Shown: positions 28,798 through 39,129 of the stretch, piece by piece
Position numbering within the stretch: the stretch's first letter is position 1
Layout: each line of letters opens with the position of its first letter
NCBI GenBank assembly: GCA_007449985.2
Contig: VIIQ02000691.1
Coordinates: 1 to 64,000, forward strand
Length of the DNA stretch: 64,000 nucleotides
Reading direction: 5' to 3'
DNA from: Desmodesmus armatus
Taxonomy: Eukaryota > Chlorophyta > Chlorophyceae > Sphaeropleales > Scenedesmaceae
Program-made: the position numbers and the translations under genes
Notes under the pieces: generated by a model
Databases searched by the model: none
Seen by the model: only the letters and a program-made list of their open reading frames with translations
Told to the model about the DNA's origin: nothing

Positions 28798-29109
28798 CAG
28801 TCAGTCAGTGTTCGTTACAAAGAGGCCTCAAGGACCCAGCCAACCCGATGCAAGCCCCGGGACCCAATCCATGTCCCGCCCTTGAAACTCAAGGCGCCAC
28901 CAATCCTACTCAAGACAGCCCAACCACCTGTGGCACACAAGCTGAGTTAGCATGAACACGCACAAGGCATAAAGCGAACGGATGCGCGGCCAAGAACGCA
29001 CATGCACATGCTGACGCAGACAAGCAGGCAGTGAAAGAGCTGACATGGCAATGCAAGCATGACCAGCTGACCCAACCCAAGCTGGCACATGCATCACTGC
29101 CCCCGCCCC
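28798..29109 (-). repeat. 5'-truncated LINE tail copy nested in the TRIM
   Basis: 312 bases match 26724-27036, the 3' end of the LINE-like element, with few differences. AGGAG occurs on both sides (28788-28792, 29110-29114), consistent with a 5-bp target duplication. Confidence 0.85.
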
Positions 29110-29771
29110 AGGAGCAGTCAGTCAGTCAGTGTTGGCCCCAGGAGCCGTCACATTAGGTGGGGGGAGTGTTACGACCCATAGGCCTCACAGCAGGCCTCTC
29201 GTGCATCCGCGGCTACACCTTTGTTACAGCATACAAGCACTTGTACTGGCCGCAGACATCTAGCGGCCTGTGTGTTGCTTCATAGTCAGTGGTGTTGATG
29301 AGAGAGCAAGGGGTCTGTGCTTCTGGGTTGTGTGGTGGCCATGTATAAGGCTAGGCCAGCTGAAGTCAAGACAGGAGTGCGCCAGCCTGGCATGTGGGGC
29401 GTCACAATCACAGCTACCCCGTTTGAAGCTGTTTGGGACGAAATGGATGGCCAATAGCAGGTTACTGCCGCTGTGTCAAAGGTGATACCGTAAGAACAAA
29501 GGCGGTCACCTTCAGGTCCCAACTTGTGGTCACAACACTTTAACCACCGGTCTTGATTGCCACACTTTCTAAGCTCAGCTCGCACCAGCTTGTCCTCCGA
29601 GACGTGCGTGTTTCACTGCTACGACATCTCAGAAAAAGTCCCGTTCCCAAAGTCAGTCAGTCCGAATCCACATATCATCAGATTGTGTTTGATGGAAGGC
29701 GAAATGAAAGCTACGAAGGATCACACGACCTCAACCGCCAAGCAAGCGTGCTCGAGCAGCGGGGAGGCAGC

Positions 29772-31428
29772 ATGTGGCACGAGCTGCAGCGTGAGGACCC
29801 CAAGCATCAGCACAGCAGCACCATGGCAGCAGAAGCTGGGCTGGGCCTTCTGGGGTAGGAACAGAAGGTATGCTTGGACGGTAGCAACAGAAGCAGCAGC
29901 AGCAGGGTGGTCTGCTTCTTCACCCCCCTTGTCCAGCACAGAGGCATGGGGTGTGCTGATCACTGTGTTGCGTGGTTGTTGTCTGTGCAGTACCGCCCCG
30001 CAAAGCGCGCTTGACAAGCAGCTGCTGCTGTTTTGGCCTTGGTTTGTGGAGTGTGCCTTTCAAAGACGCTACCGCTGCTCTACACTGCACTTTGTGGACG
30101 CCGCCACCCTGCCCATTGATTTGCTCATCTGGGCAGTACACTTGGTGGTGGTTGCTGTCAGCAGCAGCAGGAATGTGTGGCACCTGCTGGCAGTGCTGGT
30201 CCCTGCAGCGTTTGAGTCATGGGCTTGGCACCACAAGTACAGCGATCCTGAGCGCTACGAAAAGCGCAGGACAGCCATCACAGCGATCAGGCGGTTGGGC
30301 GTCATGCCTTACCTTGCCTTCATCCAACTCAGGCAGCCGGTGCAGGCCAGCACCAACTGGCAGGCAGCCTTTACGCTGCTCGGGGTGGGGTCGGGCTGCA
30401 TGCACACGCTCATAGCCCACGCCATCTTTCTCAACTCCTGGTGGGTGGCGATCGCAGAGGGCTGCTCAGTGTGCTGCTGCTTGCGTCAGCGGCACCTAGC
30501 AGCTGCCGCTCAGTGCTGGCAGGGCCACACACAGCGTGATGGCGAACAGCAGCAGCTGTGTTCGACCGCGCCACCCTGGGCATTTGGAGGCGCAGCTTGG
30601 ACCAATCGGACATGGCGCAGGCTGTTTGCGTCACCACACTCAACACCATGCTGGTGAGCTCAGGCCTCAACTTGTGCTGGGGCTGGCGCTGCTTGCCACT
30701 TGCTGCACTTGTTGCTGGGGGCAAAGAGGGCACAGTGAAACGCCAACACACCTGCTAGGCTGGGTGTTGGCATTTGAGTGATTGCAGGACGCAACCAGGA
30801 TTGTGGCCCCTTGCATCATGCATGTACCCGCCAGCACGCCGGTGTCATCGCATGCTTGCTGCTCCTGCAGGTGATGGTGACCTGCTTGTGCCCCTACCTG
30901 GTCTACTGGTTTGAGCACAGCCAGCGGCTGAAGTACAAGCAGCAGGTGCCACCACCTGTCGCTGCACAGCAGAAGCACCTGTATGCAGTGCCTACGGGCC
31001 TCAAGGTTGCCCAGGTGTGTGCAGGACTCACAGACGCAGCAGGACTGGCAGGCGCTGCATGATACCGGTATACAAGCACTTGTGCTTTTGAAAACAACGC
31101 GTCACGAGCCTTGATGCAGGCTCCTCTTGGGGTGTTTCAGGCTCGTGCTGACCCATGACCCGGTAACAGCGACAGTATGATAGCAGTGGGCAGCGGGTCC
31201 TTGCAGGTGAACTCTTGCCACCTCATGCACCTCCTGTATGTGCTGTTGTTGTCATTGCTATATGGTTTTATTTGCTAAAAGCGCCAACCGTGCCAATTTG
31301 ACCATGGCTGCTGTCCTGCTCCTGTCTTGCAGGCCATGCTGCTTGTGCTGTACCCCTCCATGGTCCTAGGGTGGACGCTGCTGGGGGCCTGGCACGGCCT
31401 GTACAAGTCAGGTTTTGGCGCCTTATGA
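29772..31428 (+). pseudogene. Broken copy A of a six-helix membrane protein family
   Basis: Exon-equivalents 29772-29854, 29991-30653, 30871-31014 and 31333-31428 correspond one to one to the intact paralogues at 35490-37101 and 41775-43432. Exon 2 is one base shorter (663 against 664): a G is missing at about 30460 within the sequence coding AEGLLS. Further on, the ancestral frame has TGA at 30538-30540 where the paralogues have GGA. The exon 1 donor has changed from GTAACA to GGAACA; a nearby GTAGGA keeps phase. The last exon stops early after FGAL. The frame left open past the deletion does not restore the family sequence, so the copy is probably dead. Confidence 0.85.
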
Positions 31429-31485
31429 TGCTGTTGCTGCAACCACCATGTCTGCACAGCCAGAGCTGCTTGACTGCTCCTCATG

Positions 31486-31625
31486 TGATGTGCTGAGCGC
31501 TGCAACCAGCTGATGTGCTGAGCGCTGCAACCAGCTGATGTGCTGAGCGCTGCAACCAGCTGATGTGCTGAGGGCTGCAACCAGCTGATGTGCTGAGCGC
31601 TGCAACCAGCTGATGTGCTGAGGGT
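31486..31625 (+). repeat. 25-bp tandem array behind copy A
   Basis: Five complete and one partial copy of TGATGTGCTGAGCGCTGCAA followed by CCAGC, starting at 31486, 31511, 31536, 31561, 31586 and 31611. The core ACCAGCTGATGTGCTG also occurs at the stop-codon region of the paralogous last exons, from which the array seems to have grown. Confidence 0.95.
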
Positions 31626-31639
31626 GGCACAAGGAGCAG

Positions 31640-33632
31640 GCAGGCAATGCTAAGGTTACGGCACATGCGCTGCAGGACTCTCATCGCATGTGTGACCAGG
31701 ACTGATTGTGTTTCAAATGACAGTCGTGAAGTACTGGTGTCATAAGAACTGTGATCAGGGGGTTGTGGAGGTGCTGATTGTGGTTGTGGTGATGGTGATC
31801 GTGGAGGTGCACCTGTTGTGTGTGACTTGGGCATGCCTCTGGATGGAGGCCATTGCTTGGGGTGTACCTGGGGTGCAGGTGTCTGCAGTCCGATCAATTG
31901 GCCTCAAGATGCTGCTGCTTTCAGCATATCTGAGAGCACCACACAGTTTGGTTGTGCAGCAGGTGGCATGCTTTCACACCCAAGTGGCGTGTGTCCCAGA
32001 ATCTCATAGAGAAAGCATGGTCGAAGTAGGGGTTTTGGAACGGTGCTAGGATTGGGAATTTATGTGGCCCAGTACGCGCATGGAATGGTGCTAGGGTTGA
32101 GTGTGCATGGAATGTGGTGCAGAAGTTGTGATTGCAGCTTCACCTGCATCATTTATGTATATGTAGATGGCTGGCTGTCCACGGACGGGAGTGAGTAGGT
32201 TGTTGACACATGAGTTGCATGTTGTCGTGGGCAAGTTGTTGGCATGCTGCTGCTGGGGCATGGTTGCTGATTGCTGATTGCTGACACCAAGTGTGATGTT
32301 GATGATATGTGGGTGTTGATTGCTGCACATATGTGGCTGTTTGACGGGATGCAACTTGAATCCCCAGGGTCTCTGGCACCTTGCAGAGGGATGCCATCCC
32401 TCTGTCGCAAGGTGGCAACAAGTGCGGCAACAAAAACTTGTGCGGATGATATTTTGTATGGCCGCCTGGAGCGACCTGGTGGGATGCGCGTTGGGATGGG
32501 TGTTGTGCCTTAGTCTGTGTGGGGGCGCTGTGATGACGGGCTGCATGCATGGCAAGCGCATGTGCAAGTGCAAGTGCAAGCACCACATGCCCGGGGAGGT
32601 GCTGAACAGCCCCAACACGTTTGTGTGTGGTTTGTGTGTGTGTGGGTGGGTGGGTCAAAGGGGAGTTGCCTGCCTGAAACCTGGCCAGAGCAACAGCAGA
32701 ACACGCAGGGGTGTTGGTGCAGGTTGTTTTCCTGCTCATCACACCCGGTCGACTGGTCAGCACATGTGTGCATGGAAAGGGGACAATGACCATGTCTGGG
32801 GTTGTCTTGGTCCCAGTTGCTCAGGCTATGCCAAGTACCATAGACATCATGTCTAGGTGGTATGATACTACCTTGTGGGTTTTGTGAGCATCGCTGTGGC
32901 ACAGCGATCCCCCCCTCATTGCATGGCGGTGCCCCGCTCATTGCAAGTCACTCTTGTGGCTTGCCCCATTGACTTCACCCTTTGAAGCATGATTTGTTGT
33001 GAATGGGTCTGTGAGCCCTTCCTTCCCACATCAGAATACTATCCTTGAAAGGTGTCGGTGACTGTGTGCAGGCAGCTCTAGGTTGAGCTGGAAGTGGTCG
33101 TTTGGGAACGCGCTGAACAGCTCAGATTGATGTTGGTCGCAAGTTGGTCTGCTTACTGTGTACATTGACCATACGGAGAGTTATGCAGGACCTGTTTGTG
33201 GCACCGGGTGCCATTGTGTGTCATGGGAGGATGGTTTGAGTTAGCAACACAGCTGCAGCAGATACGCGCTGCTCAGCTTAGGTTGATGTAGGTCGCAAGT
33301 TGGTCTCCTTGCTGTGTACATTGACCATACGGAGAGTTCTGCACGACCTGTTTGTGGCACATTCCTGCCTGGCATGTCAAGTGGTGCCATTGTGTGTTAT
33401 GGGAGGATGGTTCGAGTTAGCAGCACAGCTGCAGCACCTGTTTGTGGCGCTTTCTGGTGTAGCATGTCAAGTGGCGCAATCGTGTGTCATGGGAGGATAA
33501 GTCGTGTTGACAACACAGCTGCAGCATATGCGCACAAGCCATAGTCACAGGACAAGGCATGTCTCTGATGCTGGCTGGTTGTCCTCTGAGCAACGCATCA
33601 AGGGTGGTTCACCACAGGGTGTGAGCGTCCAT
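31640..33632. other. Intergenic, no gene recognised; degenerate repeats
   Basis: No exon is recognised. Around 33121-33535 two copies of about 150 bp and a partial third share CGCAAGTTGGTCT, GTACATTGACCATACGGAGA, GACCTGTTTGTGGC, CATGGGAGGAT and ACACAGCTGCAGCA with indels between them. Confidence 0.5.
33121..33535. repeat. Imperfect tandem repeats, about 150 bp and shorter
   Basis: Units begin near 33121 and 33275, with a shorter third near 33436. The match is clear in blocks of 15-30 bases but interrupted by insertions. Confidence 0.75.
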
Positions 33633-35489
33633 CGCTAGCATGGTCAAGTGGCACTGATGTGATGGACCCAGCCCAGCTTGCGCACACTTGCTGAGTGTGC
33701 CTGTGCGCATGCAGGACTTCAGCGAACTCCACACGCCAGGTGGAACGGCCCATAACAAGTCCTGCTCAACACCTTTGGGGCGTCATGGCCTATCCACTGA
33801 ACATGCAGACAACCAGCAGCCTTAATAATACACAATTCAGGCAGGCAGGCAACTCGTCAATGGTCCACCCCAGCCCACGCCGGCTGCACCCAACACAGAA
33901 ACACTACCCGGGTCTTGATGCAATACAGAGACATACCCCTACAAGATCAAACAGCTCTACTCGCCAGATTGATGAACCCTGGCGGCTGATAGAGCCAACA
34001 TTATGCTGCTGCTTCTCCTTCTTGCGAGGATTTGTTCCTCACACAAATGTACAACCCATTGCATGCAACGCGGCAGAAGCAGAGCCAACATGATGACTTG
34101 CACAGGGATGCTGTGCAACAGTAGTTTTGAGCATGTGGCCATGCTCAACAGACTGTGAACGGCCAACCTTTCTGTTTCCGATTGGAAAGGCCAAGCTTTC
34201 TCAAGTCTGGCGACGAACCCAGACAATTGGAACAACACTGAAACCACAGCAACAATACCCTTGGGGTTTAAGACGTCAACGACAGCAAGACAACTCCATG
34301 ACCAAGGGCACCATGTGCTGACTGTGCTGATCCACTGTATTTCCATGCACATGGTAACTCATAGAAAGCCTTCGCTGAGCACCCCTAGTAGTTCTTATCC
34401 GGCAAAGCACTTGCTGTGCACTTGCTTATGGAAGTGCTTCACCACCAGACATGTGCTGCTTGCACCTGGACCTGCCATGCGTGCAGCCATCAAGCAATCA
34501 ACAGGTGTGCCTCCCACATAGGCCAGAACAGGTGTACAACAGGACACATCCCAGCAACACGGCCAGAAGCCGCCACCCAAGCAAGCTTTCAAGCTAGCTT
34601 GCACCAATGCCGCAAGCAGCTGTACACCTGCAAAACCACACCACTGTAGATGGGATGCGCTTCGATCTTGCAACCCAACATTGCTCATGTGTACAACATA
34701 CATCCACATATCCTGCATACCGACACATTTGTATGCACTCTGAGATATACCCCCTGCATCTCTTCTGCATCTTTGGGGCATCCAGAACTTGAGGTTCCAT
34801 CATTTCAGGCAACTGCACGCACTGCAGCATGTGCAACTGCACAACTGCAGCAGCAAGTGACACCCATACCGTGTCAAAACCATGCTCAGCAACAACACCA
34901 TGTCGCAATCATGTGCCCTGAAGCAGCGCATCCCCACGACATGAACCACATACACTCAAGTCTGGATAACTTTCACCTGCCACTGCATAGCAAGGCATCC
35001 GCACACAAGTGTTGGAATAAAAAACACCAACGACGTGGCAGCAAGCTCTTTATACATGTGTTTGTCGTACTTGTGTTTCCATAACCCTGCGCCATGTGCC
35101 AAGGCATGCGTTGAATTCATATAGGGAGACGTCACCGTTGCACAAACGTCTGTGGCTTGGCCAAACCACGCAACCACACCAGCACGACACCCTTCCACCC
35201 ACAACAGACGCCCAGGTGGTTACTACATGATGCCTTGGCGCAGGACGATATCCGCCAGGTGACGCGCAGTTACCCCAAAACCCCAGTCCTGCAGAGCGTG
35301 CCTTCTTGCCCACAACCCCAGCACAGAGCATCACTCAGCGTGTCATTTGCTAATGGGTGACACGTCACGGTGTCACATCAAATTGGTTCAGGGTGTAGGA
35401 AGCAGGAATTGTGTCGTCACCTCAGCAGAGATTGTGTTGTCACTTCAGCACAGCCTGCATGCTCCTTATGCCTGCGCCCCCAGCACACA

Positions 35490-37101
35490 TCAGCTGGTGG
35501 CAGCAGTAGCAGCAAAGGCGCCACAACCTGACTTGTAGAGGCCATGCCAAGCCCCCAGCAGCGTCCACCCTAGGACCATAGAGGGGTACAGCACCAGCAG
35601 CATGGCCTGCAGGACAGGTGCAGGACAGCAGGCATGGTAGGGTCGGCGTGGTGGAGTTGAGTGATGGACACAGACCGACAAAACACACAGCATACACAGG
35701 CCTGCATGCACTCACAATGGGTGCCATGTCATGCTGTCCAATAACATCATGCTGTTGCTGTCACTCTTTACGGTTCGGAAGCATGCACACGCTTAGCGGA
35801 GCCAGTGGGGCTTGTGGGGCACTAATGTTACAGACTTCAGCTGTTCCACATTATGCTGAGCCTGTGGTTCCTGCACGCACCTGGGCAACCATGAGGCCAG
35901 TGGGCAAGCCATACAGGTGCTTCTGCATGGCTGCAACAGCAGGTGGCAGCTGCTGTTTGAACTTCAGCCGCTGGCCACGCTCAAACCAGTGCACTAGGTA
36001 GGCGCACAAGCAGGCCACCATCACCTGCAGCACCAGCAGCACATGTGTCGCCACATGTTGATGGTCACGGCAACACCATGCTGACAGGTATATGCGAGAC
36101 TGAACCGCCGCAAAGTCTGTGTGAATGTATTTATGCTGCAAACACCCCAGGTCCATGCGTCAGCCCAGCAAGTGTGATCCAGGGTGACTGTGGACGCCAA
36201 CAGCAAGTGCAGCCAAGCCATGAAAACCAACTCTCACCAGTGAAGTGTTGAGTGTGGTGACACACACAGCCTGCGCCACGTCAGGTTGGTCCAAGCTGCG
36301 CCTCCACACGCCCAGGGTGGCGCGGTCGTACACAGCTGCTGCTGTTCCCCATCCCGCTGTGTGTGGCCCTGCCAGCACTGAGCGGCAGCTGCTGGGTGCT
36401 GCTGACGCGAGCAGCAGCACACTGAGCAGCCCCTCTGCTATGGACACCCACCAAGAGTTGAGGAAGTAGAAGTTCATTATGAGCGTGTGCGCGCAACCGG
36501 ACCCCACCCAGAGCAGCGTGAAGGCTGCCTGCCAGTTGGTGCTGGCCTGCACCGGCTGCCTGAGCAGGACAAAGGCCAGGTGGGGCAATATGCCCAACCG
36601 CCTGACTACTGTGATGGCTGTCCTGCGCTTGTTGTAGCGTTCAGGGTCGCTGTACTTGTGGCGCCAAGCCCACGACTCAAACGCTGCAGGGATCAGCACT
36701 GTCAGCAGGTTCCACATGTTGCAGTTGCCGCCCAAAACGGTGTTTGCGAGGCATGCCACCCAGACTAGCAAGCTCAAGGGCAGGCCGACTGCGTCCACAA
36801 AGTGCAGTGTTGAGCTGCGGTAGTGTCTTTGAAAAGCACACTCCACAAACCAGGGCCAGAACAGCAACAGGTGCTTGTCGAGTGTGCTTCGTTGGTCAGT
36901 CCTGCAACACAGACACCCACGATGAGCAAACCTACTCTGTGCTGAGCGGGACGTTGAAAAAGGAGAGATGCCCTACTGGTTCAGCTCCCTTCCCTGCTCA
37001 GTCACCTTCTGTTACTGCTCCAAAAGGCCCAGCCTAGCTTCTGCTGCCAAGGTGCTGCTGTGCTGCTGCTTGGAGTCCTCACGCTGCAGCTCGTGCCGCA
37101 T
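35490..37101 (-). CDS. Six-helix membrane protein, unknown function, copy B, 336 aa
   Basis: Four exons, 37101-37016, 36901-36238, 36024-35881 and 35606-35490, give 1011 nt in frame. I do not recognise the family. A charged 35-residue N-terminus (MRHELQREDSKQQHSS) precedes about six hydrophobic segments: around FVDAVGLPLSLLVW, NMWNLLTVLIPAAFESW, AAFTLLWVGSGCAHTLIM, WWVSIAEGLLSVLLLA, VMVACLCAYLVHWFE and AMLLVLYPSMVLGWTLLG. Conserved soluble blocks are FWPWFVECAFQRHYR, HKYSDPERYNKRRTA and LRQPVQASTNWQ. The protein could be a transporter or sensor but nothing visible says which. The near-identical length and splice phase in copy C show both are under the same structural constraint. It faces copy A tail to tail. 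Confidence 0.85.
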
Positions 37102-37515
37102 GCCTCAATATTTGAGCACGAGGGTTCTCGGGTTGAATGTGTGCTTTGTGGCTCCGTCCCTCCACCCATCTGGGATGAACGTGTGAGTGGCCTGCCTGTG
37201 CAGGCTGGGTGGGGACCTGGCCTTTGGTGGCTTCAGCAAAGAGATAGTTTGCTGGATTGAAGACCACTTGTAAGTTTGGTGCGGTTACTTCTGAGTTTGA
37301 TTGCCCAGCCCAGCAATTTCCTACAGAACAGCAGTACTGTAGTGATCACACGAGGTTGTGATGAGCAGGTGGGTCTTTTGGTCTCCTGTCAGTTCAGTTC
37401 CTTGGTCATGTGGTACTGCCTTCCAACTTGCGTTGGGCCATGGACGCACGAGTAGTACTACTACCCCTTCAATGAAATCTGGTTTGGGTAACAAAGGGTT
37501 TGGACAGTTTGGTTA

Positions 37516-38003
37516 AGGCCGTTTACACTGTTACTTGGAAATTGAAGCTTGACTGCCAAATCTCTCCGATTCTACTAGGCGAGCTGTTCACACAGTCAGG
37601 ATGGTGTGGTTCGTTGGAGTTCAGTCAACCTGCCATTCCTGCAGTGGATGGCGGAAGTCGTGCCCTACAAGTATTATTTTGCCTTTGAATTTGTTCTTTG
37701 CACACTGAAATGCCGGTATCCAGAGGACATGGCCTCAAGCTCATGAACAGATCACTGCTGCTAGTGTCGCTGCTGCTCCCTGTGCAAGATTCGGGCGCAA
37801 ACAGCGCAGATTTGCAGCATTCAGACCATCACAAACAAGTATCAGTCCCTGCGACGCCCGAATACGACTGTGGAAATGGAGTTTGGAATCCGAAATGGGG
37901 TCTGGGGCGCTCTTCCGATTTCGGCCGAGTTTGGCTGAAATCTACCACCAATTTCGAAGTTCACCTACAAATAGTAACAAATTTCTAACAGTGTAAACGG
38001 CCT
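37516..38003. mobile_element. MITE-like element with 18-bp terminal inverted repeats, 488 bp
   Basis: The ends AGGCCGTTTACACTGTTA (37516-37533) and its exact reverse complement (37986-38003) form perfect inverted repeats. TTA precedes the left end (37513-37515) and, after one extra base, follows the right end (38005-38007), which suits the 3-bp TTA target of PIF/Harbinger elements. No transposase frame fits. The corresponding place in the right segmental copy lacks it. Confidence 0.85.
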
Positions 38004-38650
38004 CTTACGTTGGTGGCACTATAAGTTGCGCCACCGTTCATACCATCACACAAGAAGTCGTCCTCAGCACCACGCAGCCAAAAAGTTCCAAATGCTGCAG
38101 ACGAACTGAACCCTGGCCTGTGTGTGCACTTGTGCTGTCGTCTGCAAGCAGCCTGGGTCCTGTATGCTGGCAAGGCAGAGGGCATGCTCGTGCCGTCAAC
38201 TGATATCGCTTTGATATCACAGATATCTCTTGCAATGAACACAGCAGCACACCATGCTGCCAAACCAACACACTCAAGCTCAAGCCAGCACCAAACTGAT
38301 GGCAACACAGTGTGGGACAGTGTGGGACCATTCCTGCCTGCCTGGGCGCCACTCAACCCCCGCACCAAAAGACGGATTGAAACCGTCTCAAGCTGACAAC
38401 ATGTATCAGCACAAACACCCAGTTTTGGACAGCAGCAAGGCACAAGGTCACACCAACGGGTATATACCACACTGACTACATGTCACCTGCGCTTTGGCAG
38501 AGGTGTATCCAACTGCAACAACACCAAAAACTGCAGCTCCTCCTGACAAAGGCTCTGACTTGCACCTTGATCTACTGCGCACACTAGCAGCAGGCTGCAC
38601 AGCCCCTGTGTCCACTCCCACCCTGCGCATGTGCAGCCCACATGCACCTC

Positions 38651-39129
38651 TCACATGGGAGGCGGTGGTGGCGGCGGCAGGCTGTCTGGTGGGGCCATGC
38701 CTCCTGCTGCCATGCCTGCTGCTGCTGCTGGTGCTGGGGGCGGCGGTGGCATCATCTGCAGTAGAGAAGGAGGGGGACAGGAGCACAGCAGGATGACAGA
38801 AGGAACATGAGACAGCCGAGTCTCCTCAGGTGCAGCAGTACACCATTGCAGTGACTGCTGCTCTTCCCCCATTGCCAGGCTGTCCACCCGGTCAAGACGT
38901 CCCTTCAAGAGAAGTTCACTTGCGTTTGCCCAAGGCCGGAGCAACACCTGCAGCTGCCTTGTGGAGACCGCATGCACTCACCAGAGGAGCTGGGGTGCAG
39001 GTGGTGGCACTGGGGGTGGTGCGATTGGTGGTGCCCCAGGGGGCATCATGGGGGGCCGTGGGGGTGGTGGCATCCCTGGGGGCCCACCAGCTGGCACCAT
39101 GGGGGGAGGCACTGGAGGGGGCATCATGC
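38651..39129 (-). pseudogene. SF3A2 fragment: duplicated last two exons
   Basis: 39129-38982 and 38755-38651 copy exons 8 and 9 of SF3A2 (45197-45055 and 44505-44407) with their splice sites and stop. Exon 8 ends differently (PPPAPQLL instead of PPPVPPP), and exon 9 carries a short AAGG insertion and drops prolines. Exons 1-7, including the zinc finger, are absent, so no working protein can come from it alone. Confidence 0.9.

Larger units (their letters stand above)
28535..29228 (+). mobile_element. TRIM-like miniature LTR retrotransposon, 694 bp
   Basis: Two 62-bp terminal repeats (28535-28596 and 29167-29228) begin TGTTACG and end GTTACA, differing at one base. They are flanked by a perfect 5-bp target duplication GCATA (28530-28534, 29229-29233). 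Just inside the left repeat is TGGTAGCGGA, a plausible primer binding site, and just before the right repeat a purine tract AGGTGGGGGGAG (29155-29166). There is no coding capacity. The interior holds a copy of the LINE tail. Confidence 0.9.

Noticed and set aside
26724..29109. The 312-bp direct repeats as LTRs of one large element
   Set aside because: They lack TG/CA ends and begin with a (CAGT)n tail; one copy lies inside a TRIM with its own ends and target duplication, so LINE tails explain them better.
29557..30657. 366-codon open frame taken as an intact gene
   Set aside because: It leaves the family frame after the 1-base deletion and reads through an intron; the paralogues show the real exon structure.
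32091..32941. Several overlapping frames of 140-215 codons on both strands
   Set aside because: No domain, His/Pro/Thr-rich shadow composition and no splice-linked neighbours.
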